A stretch of DNA of 64,000 nt, taken from the NCBI RefSeq assembly GCF_012034175.1, contig NZ_JAATEJ010000010.1, forward strand, positions 62,001 through 126,000. The letters run 5' to 3'. This DNA is from Actinacidiphila epipremni. Its GTDB lineage: Bacteria > Actinomycetota > Actinomycetes > Streptomycetales > Streptomycetaceae. A program made the position numbers and the translations under genes. The notes below the pieces were generated by a model. That model ran no database searches and was not told where the DNA came from. It saw nothing but the letters and a program-made list of their open reading frames with translations. Of this stretch, positions 1-7,847 are shown piece after piece (within the stretch, counting starts at the first letter, position 1; each line of letters begins with the position of its first letter).

Positions 1-512
1 GCCTGGTCATGATGGCGACCGCCCCGCTCTCGGCCCGTATCACCCGGGCCCGCGGGCCGAAGGTGACGCTCATGCTCGGCACGGTCACGGTGGCGGCGGG
101 CTATGTCGTCAACATCGCGCTGATGTCGCAGGTGTGGCAGCTGGTGCTGGTCTCCTGCATCATCGGCGCGGGCGTCGGCCTGGGGTACGGTGCGATGCCG
201 GCGCTGGTCATGGGTGCGGTGCCGGTGTCCGAGACGGCGGCGGCCAACAGCCTCAACTCCCTGATGAGGGCGGTCGGTACGTCCGTCTCCAGCGCGGTGG
301 CGGGCGTGGTGCTGGCCCAGATGACCCTCACCTTCGGCGCCGCGCGGCTGCCGTCCCAGAACGGCTTCCGCACGGTGATGGCGATCGGCGCGGGCGCGGC
401 CCTGCTCGCCCTGGCGCTGGCCTCCTTCATCCCCGCCCGCCGCGCCCCCGCCCCGTCCGCCACCCCCCAGGGCACCCCGGAACCGGCACTGACCTCGGGC
501 GACGCGACCTGA
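1..512 (+). CDS. MFS drug/proton antiporter, C-terminal end (partial)
   Basis: This reading frame is open at the left window edge (frame starts at base 3), so only the last 168 or so residues are visible. They contain about four hydrophobic segments, including a Gly-rich helix (GAGVGLGYGAMPALVMG) and the NSL-x-RAVG-S-SSA helix typical of late helices in 14-helix DHA2/EmrB-QacA exporters, then a short Pro/Ala-rich cytoplasmic tail. It would export small molecules using the proton gradient; the substrate cannot be told. It converges on the GPP34 gene, and the 66 bp between them hold GC-rich palindromes (for example GCCCGGCGCCGGGC) that could end transcription. Confidence 0.85.
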   Translation, partial: LVMMATAPLSARITRARGPKVTLMLGTVTVAAGYVVNIALMSQVWQLVLVSCIIGAGVGLGYGAMPALVMGAVPVSETAAANSLNSLMRAVGTSVSSAVAGVVLAQMTLTFGAARLPSQNGFRTVMAIGAGAALLALALASFIPARRAPAPSATPQGTPEPALTSGDAT

Positions 513-578
513 CCGAGCCGCCCCGGGCTCGACGCTCCCGGCAGCCCGGCGCCGGGCCCGGGCGGGTGCCGTGCGGGG

Positions 579-1415
579 TCACCAGCCGCCGCCCCCGTGG
601 TGCCCGCCGTCGTGCCCGTGGTGGCCGCCCCCGCCGTGCCCGTGGTGGCCGCCGCCGTACGCGTCACCGGCCGACGCGCCGCTGCCGTGGCCGTCAGCGC
701 CGCTGAAAGTCCGGAGGCAGACGGTGTCGATCCCGGAGTAGAGGCCGCGGGTCAGCGCCTGGACGTCCCGGGCCCGGGCGGCGGCCCCGTACGCCGCCTC
801 CACCGCGCCGGCCGGTGCGCCGGGTCGGCCGCCGGCCGCCGCGAGGGCCTTGAGCCGGCGCCGGGCGGGGAGGCCGCGCAGGCCCGGGTGGACGGCGCGC
901 GACAGGTGCGCGGAGTGCGCCAGCACCGCGAGGACGACGTCGTGTTCGGCCTGCGCGCCGCCCGCCCCGTCCTGCGCCGCCGCCCGCAGCGAGGCGGTGA
1001 CGCGCGAGACCAGGGCCCGGCGGCGTACGGGATCGACCGCGAGGATGTCATGGCGGGTCCGGCCGACGCGGTCCCGGCTGCGGTGCACCCGGACCACTTT
1101 CCGGTCGTGCAGCCGGGACAGGTATTCGGAGGTCAGGGAGCGCGGCGTGGCCCGCAGCCAACTCTCCACGGTCGCGGGCGGGTTGGCACCCTCCAGCGCA
1201 CGCAGCACGCCGTCCAGCCGCCCGGTGCCGACCGGCGCCCGGTCGACCACCTCGATCCGCCGCTCCCCCACCGCGATCCGCCCGAGCAGCCCCAGCTCCG
1301 CCAACTCCGCACCCCGCAGGGCGAACCGCAGCCGCTGCGGCGACCGCACACGTATCCGCATCCCCCGCCGGCCGGGCGATATCGCCAGCAGGAGCAATTC
1401 ATCCCCCATCATCAC
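579..1415 (-). CDS. GPP34-family (Golgi phosphoprotein 3-like) protein with His/Gly-rich tail
   Basis: The N-terminal half begins with DELLLLAISP and continues with the L-R-G-AELAELGLLGRI pattern of the GPP34/GOLPH3 family, which in eukaryotes binds phosphoinositide membranes; many actinomycetes carry several copies whose role is poorly known. The GPP34 part covers about residues 4-215 of 278. The last 40 residues are unusual: almost only Gly, His, Asp and Ala, with nine histidines in HHGH-type clusters, which suggests metal binding. Three start codons lie in a row (GTG 1415, ATG 1412, ATG 1409) with no strong ribosome site to choose between them. It is not in an obvious operon. Confidence 0.85.
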   Translation of the reverse strand: MMMGDELLLLAISPGRRGMRIRVRSPQRLRFALRGAELAELGLLGRIAVGERRIEVVDRAPVGTGRLDGVLRALEGANPPATVESWLRATPRSLTSEYLSRLHDRKVVRVHRSRDRVGRTRHDILAVDPVRRRALVSRVTASLRAAAQDGAGGAQAEHDVVLAVLAHSAHLSRAVHPGLRGLPARRRLKALAAAGGRPGAPAGAVEAAYGAAARARDVQALTRGLYSGIDTVCLRTFSGADGHGSGASAGDAYGGGHHGHGGGGHHGHDGGHHGGGGW

Positions 1416-1518
1416 ATCCGCCAGGCTACGTCCCCCCTCACCCCGAACGTCCAGCCCCAGCCCCGAACATGGCGCTTAGCCGCCACCTCACCCCGCCGCG
1501 GGAACCGCGGGACGCGCG

Positions 1519-1944
1519 TCACGCGTCCGTGCGGGTCAGGACGACGACGGGGATGCGGCGCTTGCCGGCGCGGTCCTGGAAGCCGGCGAAGTAGGGGGCG
1601 GTGGTGAGTTGGCGGGACCAGAGGCGTTCGCGTTCGGCGCCTTCGGCCTCGGACGCGGTCACGGCGTAGGCGTCGGTGCCGACCTCGACGTGGGCGGTCG
1701 GGGCGGCCAGCAGGTTGTGGTACCAGCCGGGGTGGTGGGGACGGCCGCCGTTCGCGGCGAAGACCACGAGGCGCTCCCCGTCGGCGAGATACATCACCGG
1801 CATCGTGCGCGGCTCGCCGCTGCGGGCCCCCGTCGTGGTGAGCAGCAGCAGCGGCGTGCCCGTGTAGTCGCCGCCCACCACCCCGCCGGCGGACCGGAAT
1901 TCGTCGATGACCGCCTGGTTCATCTGCAACCGCTCGGCAGACAC
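1519..1944 (-). CDS. nitroreductase-family deazaflavin (F420/FMN)-dependent oxidoreductase
   Basis: The 141-residue product matches the Ddn-like split-barrel family: N-terminal MNQAVIDEFR helix, the TTTGARSGEPRTMPV motif, then FAANGG-x-PHHPGWYHNL, which in this family lines the deazaflavin (F420) pocket. Members reduce small substrates with F420H2 or FMN; the substrate here is unknown. I start at GTG 1944 because GGGAGG lies about seven bases upstream; an ATG at 1923 has a much poorer site. An F420:NADPH reductase at 54977-55702 in the same window would supply reduced cofactor. The gene stands alone, 119 bp downstream of glnA2 on the same strand. Confidence 0.85.
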   Translation of the reverse strand: MSAERLQMNQAVIDEFRSAGGVVGGDYTGTPLLLLTTTGARSGEPRTMPVMYLADGERLVVFAANGGRPHHPGWYHNLLAAPTAHVEVGTDAYAVTASEAEGAERERLWSRQLTTAPYFAGFQDRAGKRRIPVVVLTRTDA

Positions 1945-2063
1945 GCCCCGCCTCCCCCCGGCAGCCCGGCGCCGGGCCACGCGTGCCCACCCTACTGCCG
2001 GGCCGCCGGGCCCGGCAGCGGGAACGGCGGACGGGCGTACCGTCCTCAACCGGCGGGCAGCGC

Positions 2064-3425
2064 CTACAGGTTGGGGAGGTTCTTGATGAGCTCGAAGGGG
2101 GTGACCTGGGAGCGGTATTCCTCCCATTCCTGCTTCTTGTTGCGGAGGAAGAACTCGAAGACGTGCTCGCCCAGCGTCTCGGCGACGAGTTCGCTGTGCT
2201 GCATGAGGTTGATGGCCTCGCCCAGGTTCTGCGGGAGGGGTTCGATGCCCAGGGCGCGGCGTTCCGCGTCGGTGAGGGCCCAGACGTCGTCGTCGGCGCC
2301 GGGGGGGAGTTCGTAGCCCTCCTGGATGCCCTTCATGCCGGCGGCGAGGAGGACGGCGTAGGAGAGGTAGGGGTTGGCGCCGGAGTCGAGGGAGCGGACC
2401 TCGACGCGGGTGGAGCCGGTCTTGCCGGGCTTGTACATGGGGACGCGGATCAGGGCGGAGCGGTTGTTGTGGCCCCAGCAGATGTACGAGGGGGCCTCGC
2501 CGCCGGCGCCGGCGGTGCGCTGGGAGCCGCCCCAGATGCGCTTGTAGGAGTTGACCCACTGGTTGGTGACCGCGGAGATCTCGCCGGCGTGCCGCAGCAG
2601 GCCCGCGATGAAGGAGCGGCCGACCTTGGAGAGCTGGAACTCCGAGCCGGACTCGTAGAACGCGTTGCGGTCGCCCTCGAAGAGGGACAGGTGGGTGTGC
2701 ATGCCCGAGCCCGGGTGCTCGGAGAAGGGCTTGGGCATGAAGGTCGCGTGCACGCCCTGCTCCAGCGCGACCTGCTTCATCACCAGCCGGAAGGTCATGA
2801 CGTTGTCGGCGGTGGACAGCGCGTCGGCGTACCGCAGGTCGATCTCCTGCTGGCCGGGGGCGCCCTCGTGGTGGGAGAACTCCACCGAGATGCCCATCGA
2901 CTCCAGCATCGTGATGGCCTGCCGGCGGAAGTCCATGCCGACGGCCTGCGGGGTGTGGTCGAAGTAGCCGGAGTTGTCGGCGGGGGTGGGCCGGCCGCCG
3001 TCCAGGGGGCGGTTCTTGAGCAGGTAGAACTCGATCTCGGGGTGGGTGTAGAAGGTGAACCCGAGGTCGGAGACCTTGGCGAGCGCGCGCTTGAGGACAA
3101 AGCGCGGGTCGGCGTAGGAGGGCGAGCCGTCGGGCATGAGGATGTCGCAGAACATCCGGGCGGTGCCGGGGCCCTCGGCGCGCCAGGGCAGGATCTGGAA
3201 GGTGCCGGGGTCCGGCTTGGCGATCATGTCGGACTCGTACACCCGGGCGAAGCCCTCGATGGCGGAGCCGTCGAACCCGATCCCCTCGTCGAATGCCTGT
3301 TCGAGCTCGGCGGGGGCGACGGCGACCGACTTCAGATAGCCCAGCACGTCGGTGAACCACAGCCGCACGAAGCGGATGTCCCGCTCCTCCAGGGTCCGGA
3401 GCACGAACTCCTGCTGCTTATCCAT
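2064..3425 (-). CDS. glnA2: glutamine synthetase-like enzyme GlnA2 (probable gamma-glutamylpolyamine synthetase)
   Basis: The 453-residue protein is a full-length type I glutamine synthetase homologue. Beta-Grasp residues are followed by the catalytic domain with EFSHHEGAPGQQEIDLRYADAL, the GSGMHTH loop, NSYKRI, and the ATP-side NNRSALIRVP-RVEVRS-DSGANPYL motifs. The N-terminus MDKQQEFVLRTLEERDIRFV and the overall sequence resemble the Streptomyces GlnA2 group rather than the main biosynthetic GlnA, and there is no NLYDLP-type tyrosine that GlnE could adenylylate. From the literature, GlnA2 of S. coelicolor glutamylates polyamines as a step in their catabolism; that function is transferred here by similarity. 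ATG 3425 is chosen by homology; ATG 3431, closer behind the GAGG site, is possible. Confidence 0.9.
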   Translation of the reverse strand: MDKQQEFVLRTLEERDIRFVRLWFTDVLGYLKSVAVAPAELEQAFDEGIGFDGSAIEGFARVYESDMIAKPDPGTFQILPWRAEGPGTARMFCDILMPDGSPSYADPRFVLKRALAKVSDLGFTFYTHPEIEFYLLKNRPLDGGRPTPADNSGYFDHTPQAVGMDFRRQAITMLESMGISVEFSHHEGAPGQQEIDLRYADALSTADNVMTFRLVMKQVALEQGVHATFMPKPFSEHPGSGMHTHLSLFEGDRNAFYESGSEFQLSKVGRSFIAGLLRHAGEISAVTNQWVNSYKRIWGGSQRTAGAGGEAPSYICWGHNNRSALIRVPMYKPGKTGSTRVEVRSLDSGANPYLSYAVLLAAGMKGIQEGYELPPGADDDVWALTDAERRALGIEPLPQNLGEAINLMQHSELVAETLGEHVFEFFLRNKKQEWEEYRSQVTPFELIKNLPNL

Positions 3426-3455
3426 ATCCATCCATCCTCGCCGGTCAGGCACCGC

Positions 3456-3478
3456 CCCCCGCCTGGTCCGGGCGGGGG
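3456..3478 (-). terminator. hairpin between the Mce operon end and glnA2
   Basis: CCCCCGCC and GGCGGGGG form an 8 bp stem around a 7-base loop, about 80 bp past the stop of the last Mce-associated gene and 31 bp before the glnA2 start. It may end the long Mce transcript or attenuate read-through into glnA2. There is no U-tract, as is common in high-GC actinomycetes. Confidence 0.45.
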
Positions 3479-3553
3479 ATCACGAGCATTGCATCACACC
3501 GTTTCGGGTGCGTTGCAGTCACGGCTCACCCCCATAGTGCCCGCCCGGAGGGC

Positions 3554-4273
3554 TCATCCGAAGGTGCCGATCGCGGCGATCCGCCATGTGCCGCCCTGCC
3601 GGACGGCGTCCACCGTGAACATCGCCGCGGCGTACGTGCTGCCGGCGCCCGCCTTCGCCGTGCTGGTGTTGCGCTGGTCGGCGAAGACCAGGACGTGCGC
3701 GCGGTCGCCGTCGATCGTCGTGACGCCGGTGTCGGTCACGGTGGTGGTCAGCACGAGCTTCTGCACGGGGGCCTGCTTGCGCACCTCGGCGAGCATGGCC
3801 GCGTACTGCTGTACCGCCTTTCCGGTGAGCAGCCGCTTGGCGGCGGTGTCGGTACGGGCCGGGTCGGCGTAGTCGTACGAGAAGACGGCGTTGACGGCCT
3901 GCGCGATCTGGCCCTTGACCTCGCTGGTACGGGCGGTGTCGGTGAGGGCGGTGTTGTGCTCGGCCACGGAGTCGTGCAGGGCGGCGGTACGGCTCGCGGC
4001 GAGCGCGGCGAAGCCGCCGAGCAGGACGGTGAGCGCGGCGAGGAGGGCCGGGAGGACGCGCCTGGCCCTGCGGGGCGCCGGGGCCTCCTCGGTGGCTTCG
4101 GCTGCCGCCGTCCGGGGGGTGGCGGTACGGGGCGTGGCGGTACGGGGGCGGGCCGGCGGGCGTACGGTCCGCTCCCCCGCCGCGGGGGCCGGGGCGGCGG
4201 TGCGCTCGGCCGCCGCCGCGGAGACGGCCGCGAGCCGGCGCTGCCGGTTGATCAGGTGCCGGGTGGTCGACAT
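3554..4273 (-). CDS. Mce-associated membrane protein 4
   Basis: The 239-residue protein has an Ala/Pro/Arg-rich cytoplasmic N-terminus with near-perfect PRTAT-PRTAT-PRTAA repeats (about residues 43-57), one transmembrane helix (about 73-92) and a C-terminal outer domain of the Mce-associated (Mas, SnoaL-like fold) type. That domain includes the helix NAVFSYDYADPARTDTAAKRLLTG and strands ending GGTWRIAAIG. Mas proteins in mycobacteria stabilise Mce lipid importers. This is the last gene of the operon, 28 bp after the previous one, and pairs with Mas3 as Mas2 pairs with Mas1 (the F-Y-x-P-E/A-D type alternating with the D-x-W-x-D type). Confidence 0.82.
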   Translation of the reverse strand: MSTTRHLINRQRRLAAVSAAAAERTAAPAPAAGERTVRPPARPRTATPRTATPRTAAAEATEEAPAPRRARRVLPALLAALTVLLGGFAALAASRTAALHDSVAEHNTALTDTARTSEVKGQIAQAVNAVFSYDYADPARTDTAAKRLLTGKAVQQYAAMLAEVRKQAPVQKLVLTTTVTDTGVTTIDGDRAHVLVFADQRNTSTAKAGAGSTYAAAMFTVDAVRQGGTWRIAAIGTFG

Positions 4274-4301
4274 GGTGCGTCGGTCCTCTCGCGTACGGCC
4301 G

Positions 4302-5144
4302 TCAGCGGCTCGCGGTGGGCTGCGGGGTGGTGGGCTGCGGGCCGGTGGGCGCCGCGGTGGGGCCGCCCGCCGCCGGGTCGGGGGCGCTGTCGCCCATCGG
4401 TGCCTGGCCCAGCGCGCTGAGCTTCCAGCCGTCGGCGGTACGGGTCAGCTCGCCGAGCATCCGCGACTCCTTCACCGCGGGCGCGGCCTTCGGCGCCTGG
4501 ACGGTGATCCGCAGCGCGACCATGACGCTCGCCTTGCCGGTGCGGGTGTCCAGCTCGGTGACCGCGCCGGAGAGCACCTTGGCGGTGCTGGTGGTCTGCG
4601 CCTGCCGCACCTGGGCGGCGAAGTCGCTGCGGCCTTGGGTGAGTTGGGTGTGCAGGTCGCCGGTGGTGGAGGACTCCCAGATGTCCAGGCCGTGGTCGAG
4701 GTCGGTGTAGGCGAGGGTGTTGAGGTTCTGTACGGCCTGCTCGCCGGCCGCGAGGACGGTGTCGCGGGTACGGGCGAAGGCCGCGTCGTCGTCATGGGCG
4801 GCGCCGTACCAGGCCCAGCCGCTGACCGCGGCGGCGACGGCCGCGACGACGGCGAGCGCGAGCGCGACGAGCAGCACGGGGTGCCTTCCGTCCCGCCGGG
4901 CGCCGGGGCGCGGGCCCGGCGCCGGCGTCTGCGTCCGGCCGCGCTTGCGCTCGGGCCGGTCCGGGGCGGCGGGCTCGCTCCGGGCGGGCTCGGGCGGCTC
5001 GGTCCCGTCCGGCTCCTCCGGCTCTGTGCGATCGGCCTTACCGCGCTCGGTCCCGCCCGGCTCCCCGGGCTCGGAGGCATGGTCCGGGGCCGGGGCGGCG
5101 CTCGGGGGCGCGGGGTCTTCCGGGGGGTGCGGCGTGCGTGCCAT
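4302..5144 (-). CDS. Mce-associated membrane protein 3
   Basis: The 280-residue product has a long Pro/Glu/Arg-rich cytoplasmic region (about 1-95), one transmembrane helix (about 97-118) and an outer Mas domain with LAYTDLDHGLDIWESSTTGDLHTQL, the same helix type as in Mas1. Each of the four Mas proteins probably contributes to the periplasmic collar of the Mce importer; this role is inferred from mycobacteria. The gene follows Mas2 by 11 bp and belongs to the same transcript. Confidence 0.82.
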   Translation of the reverse strand: MARTPHPPEDPAPPSAAPAPDHASEPGEPGGTERGKADRTEPEEPDGTEPPEPARSEPAAPDRPERKRGRTQTPAPGPRPGARRDGRHPVLLVALALAVVAAVAAAVSGWAWYGAAHDDDAAFARTRDTVLAAGEQAVQNLNTLAYTDLDHGLDIWESSTTGDLHTQLTQGRSDFAAQVRQAQTTSTAKVLSGAVTELDTRTGKASVMVALRITVQAPKAAPAVKESRMLGELTRTADGWKLSALGQAPMGDSAPDPAAGGPTAAPTGPQPTTPQPTASR

Positions 5145-5155
5145 CGGGGCTTCTC

Positions 5156-6034
5156 CTACCGGGCCTTGAGTTCCGTGATCCGCCAGTGGCCGGCCACCAG
5201 GTGGGCCTGGACGGACAGTTGGGCCGCCGCGCTGGTGGCGGCGGCGCCGGCGCGCTGGGCGGTCTGGTCGAGGAAGATCAGCAGCCGGGCCCGGTCACCG
5301 GTGAGGGAGACCACCGCGCAGCGCACGACCCTGGTGCTGAGGGTGAGTTGCTGCGCGGCCACCTGGTCGCGGATCTGCGCGAAGAGCTGCTGGTACTGCG
5401 TGGCCGCCGCGCCCTCCAGCGTGTCGTGGGCGGCCTGCTCGGTGGACCGCGTGTCCTCGGGCGTGTAGCCGAAGATCCGGCTCAGCGCGTCGCTGACGTC
5501 ACCGGTGAGCCGGCTGGTGGCCCCGGTGTCGGTCAGCGCGTGGTTGCGCTCCGCGCCCGGGTCCTGCAACTGCTGGGCTGCGAGGGCGAATCCGCCGCCG
5601 GTGAGCAGCAGCGCGACGATGCCGGCGAGCGCGGCGGCCCGCCGCGGATTCCGCCGCACGACCTGCGGCAGCCGTACGTGCCCGCGCCAACGCCGCACGA
5701 GAGCCGCGGACTTGGCCGCGAGGCGGAGTACGGCCCCGGTCCCGGCGACTCGCCCGGCCCCGCCCCCGGAGCCCCCAGCCGCACCGGGCCCGCCCTCCGC
5801 GCCCTCCGCACCGCCGGCCTCCGCAAGTCCGGCCCTCTCCCCCGCCGCAGAGCCGCCGGCCTCCGCGAGGCCCGCCCCCGCCTCGCCCGGCCCGGCAGCC
5901 TCCGCCCCGGAGCCGGCGGACTCCGCAAGCCCCGCGGCAGCCGACCCCCCGGACTCGGCGGACTCCGCAAGCCCCGCGTCATCCGCAGCCGCGGACTCCG
6001 TCCGCTTCTGCTCTGTCGTCGTCACCTTCGCCAC
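5156..6034 (-). CDS. Mce-associated membrane protein 2 with long low-complexity N-terminus
   Basis: I start at GTG 6034, which follows a strong GGGAGGGGG site and lies 11 bp after the stop of Mas1, giving 292 residues. The first ~100 residues are a degenerate GLAESAESGGSAAA-type repeat rich in Ala, Gly, Glu and Ser, probably a flexible cytoplasmic tether. A basic stretch and one transmembrane helix (about 132-155) follow, then a Mas domain with SRIFGYTPEDTRSTEQAAHDTL and a C-terminal GHWRITEL strand. The tail domain resembles Mas4. Confidence 0.82.
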   Translation of the reverse strand: MAKVTTTEQKRTESAAADDAGLAESAESGGSAAAGLAESAGSGAEAAGPGEAGAGLAEAGGSAAGERAGLAEAGGAEGAEGGPGAAGGSGGGAGRVAGTGAVLRLAAKSAALVRRWRGHVRLPQVVRRNPRRAAALAGIVALLLTGGGFALAAQQLQDPGAERNHALTDTGATSRLTGDVSDALSRIFGYTPEDTRSTEQAAHDTLEGAAATQYQQLFAQIRDQVAAQQLTLSTRVVRCAVVSLTGDRARLLIFLDQTAQRAGAAATSAAAQLSVQAHLVAGHWRITELKAR

Positions 6035-6045
6035 TCCCCCTCCCC

Positions 6046-6573
6046 TCAGCTCGCCCCGACCGGTACCGCCGTGAGGGCGGTCAGCTTCCAGCCGGTGGAC
6101 GTGTGCGACAGGCCCGCCTCGAAGCGTTTGCGGTCGGTCGTGGCGGCGCCCGAGCGCGGGGTGAGGTGGACCTCGACCGTGGCGATGAGCTTGGCCGTGC
6201 CCGCCCGGGTGTCCAGCTCCGTGACCGCCGCGTCCGTGACCGTGCCCTTCGTCGAGGTGCCGGACTGCCTGACGGTCGCCGTGTCGGCGCTGTGCGTGGC
6301 GGTCATCCGGTCGTGCAGCGGGCCCGCCGTGACGTCCAGCCATGCGTCGAGGTCGGCCGCCGCGCGGCTCGCGTCCACCGTGTTGAGCCGGGCGATGTCC
6401 AGCCGGCCGTCGGCGAGCGCGGCGTCCCGCGCCTTGCCGTAGCTCAGCGCGTCGTCGCCGCGCGTGGCGGCGTACGACCACACGCCGAGCCCGCACGCCA
6501 CGACGGCGGCCGTCCACGCCGCGGCCCACACCACACGCCCCGGCACCCGCATCCGCACGCGTAACCTCCTCAC
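6046..6573 (-). CDS. Mce-associated membrane protein 1
   Basis: This short (175-residue) Mas protein has a basic N-terminus, one transmembrane helix (about 13-35) and an outer domain with VDASRAAADLDAWLDVTAGPL and a terminal TGWKLTAL strand. Its start codon overlaps the mceF stop (ATGA), so it is translationally coupled to the Mce proteins. The family is known to support assembly of Mce lipid transporters; a specific role is not known. Confidence 0.83.
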   Translation of the reverse strand: MRRLRVRMRVPGRVVWAAAWTAAVVACGLGVWSYAATRGDDALSYGKARDAALADGRLDIARLNTVDASRAAADLDAWLDVTAGPLHDRMTATHSADTATVRQSGTSTKGTVTDAAVTELDTRAGTAKLIATVEVHLTPRSGAATTDRKRFEAGLSHTSTGWKLTALTAVPVGAS

Positions 6574-7847
6574 CGCGCCACCCCCAGCAGCCCCGCCAGG
6601 TCCGAGGGCCCACCCGGCGGCAGCGCCGGCAGCGCAAGAGCGCCCGGCAACTGCGGCCCCGCCATCGCGGGTTGAGCCGCCGCAGCCGCCCGCGTCGGCA
6701 GTACGGACCCGGGCTCCGCCGGAGCCGGGACGCCGCCGCCGCCCGGCGCATGCGCCGAGCCGCGCACATCCGTGCCGGACGAGGCCGGCTCCGTACAGCG
6801 GGCCGCGGTGTTGAAGGCGACCGCCGGCGCGCTCGTGTCCAGGCCGTTGCGGTAGGCCGTGCCGCCGTAACCGGACGTGCAGGGCAGCGGGTTGAAGAAG
6901 GTGACGGCCATGCCGAAGTGCAGCCCCTTGGAATCGACGGCGGACGAGCCCGCGGCGACGACGGCCGGCACCCGGACCAGATACTCCTCGATGCCGTTCT
7001 GCCGGGTCGCGGCGATGTCGGAGGTCGTGAGGAGGTTCGCGAGCACCACGCTGAGCTGCGGCCCGACGTCCCGCAGCAGCGCGCTGACCTGCGTGGCCGC
7101 GTCCGGCGCGGCGGTGATGAGCCGCCGCAGGTCCGCGTCGGAGGTGTCGAGTTGCGCGGCGAGTTGCTGGGCGCTGTCCGCGAAGGACCTGATCGCGGCG
7201 CCCTCGTCGGCCTGCGTGTGCAGCACCGTCTGCCCGTCCACGACGAGTTGCGTGTCCGCCGGGAGGTTGCGGTCGGCCGCGGAGATGAAGTCGCCGCTGG
7301 TGTCCAGCAGCGACTGGAGGTTGTCGGCCTGCCCGTCGAAGACCTTCCCGAACTCGTCGACGACCGTCCGCAGCGACTCCAACGGCACGGACCCGGCGAG
7401 GTTGTTGACGCTGGTGAGCAGGTTCGTGACGGGTGCCGGCACTTGCGTCGATGCCTGCTCGACGCGTGAACCGTCGTGCAGGTAGGGGCCCTTGTCGGTG
7501 CTGGGCCGGAGGTCGATGTACTGCTCGCCGACCGCCGACAGGCTCGCGACGACGGCGGTGAGGCGCTGCGGGATGTGCGGCGCGGAGTGGTCGATGCGCA
7601 GGTCCGCCTCGACGCCGTCCGGGGTGAGCCGGATGGGCCCGACCCGGCCCACCGACACACCCCGGTAGGTGACGTCGGAGTGCTCGAACAGGCCGCCGGT
7701 CTCGGGGAGTTCGACCCGGACGGTGTAGTAGTCGTGGACGCCGGCGTAGCGGCCGAGGTCGGCGTAGTGGACGCCGGTGTAGCCGAGGACGAGCACGGCG
7801 ACCAGCAGGAAGGCGATGTTCTTGGCGATGGTGGCCCGGGTGAGCAT
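6570..7847 (-). CDS. mceF: Mce family protein, MceF position
   Basis: The 425-residue protein has an N-terminal membrane anchor (about 10-28), then the MCE/MlaD domain with the ETGGLFEHSDVTYRGVSVGRVGPI motif and SAVGEQYIDLRP, and a long helical tail. The C-terminal ~90 residues are Ala/Pro-rich. It is the sixth and last MCE ring protein of the operon. In mycobacteria six different Mce proteins assemble into a tube that carries hydrophobic molecules across the envelope; the same is inferred here. Its start shares one base with the mceE stop (TGATG). Confidence 0.9.
   Translation of the reverse strand: MLTRATIAKNIAFLLVAVLVLGYTGVHYADLGRYAGVHDYYTVRVELPETGGLFEHSDVTYRGVSVGRVGPIRLTPDGVEADLRIDHSAPHIPQRLTAVVASLSAVGEQYIDLRPSTDKGPYLHDGSRVEQASTQVPAPVTNLLTSVNNLAGSVPLESLRTVVDEFGKVFDGQADNLQSLLDTSGDFISAADRNLPADTQLVVDGQTVLHTQADEGAAIRSFADSAQQLAAQLDTSDADLRRLITAAPDAATQVSALLRDVGPQLSVVLANLLTTSDIAATRQNGIEEYLVRVPAVVAAGSSAVDSKGLHFGMAVTFFNPLPCTSGYGGTAYRNGLDTSAPAVAFNTAARCTEPASSGTDVRGSAHAPGGGGVPAPAEPGSVLPTRAAAAAQPAMAGPQLPGALALPALPPGGPSDLAGLLGVAR

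Noticed and set aside
1965..3360. 613-codon minus-strand frame joining glnA2 shadow and the Ddn-like protein
   Set aside because: Only the last 141 codons match a family; the rest is an out-of-frame Arg/Pro-rich reading of glnA2.
3480..3541. GlnR box upstream of glnA2
   Set aside because: Minus-strand GTGAC and GAAAC half-sites occur, but the 12-base spacing does not fit the GTnAC-n6-GAAAC pattern.
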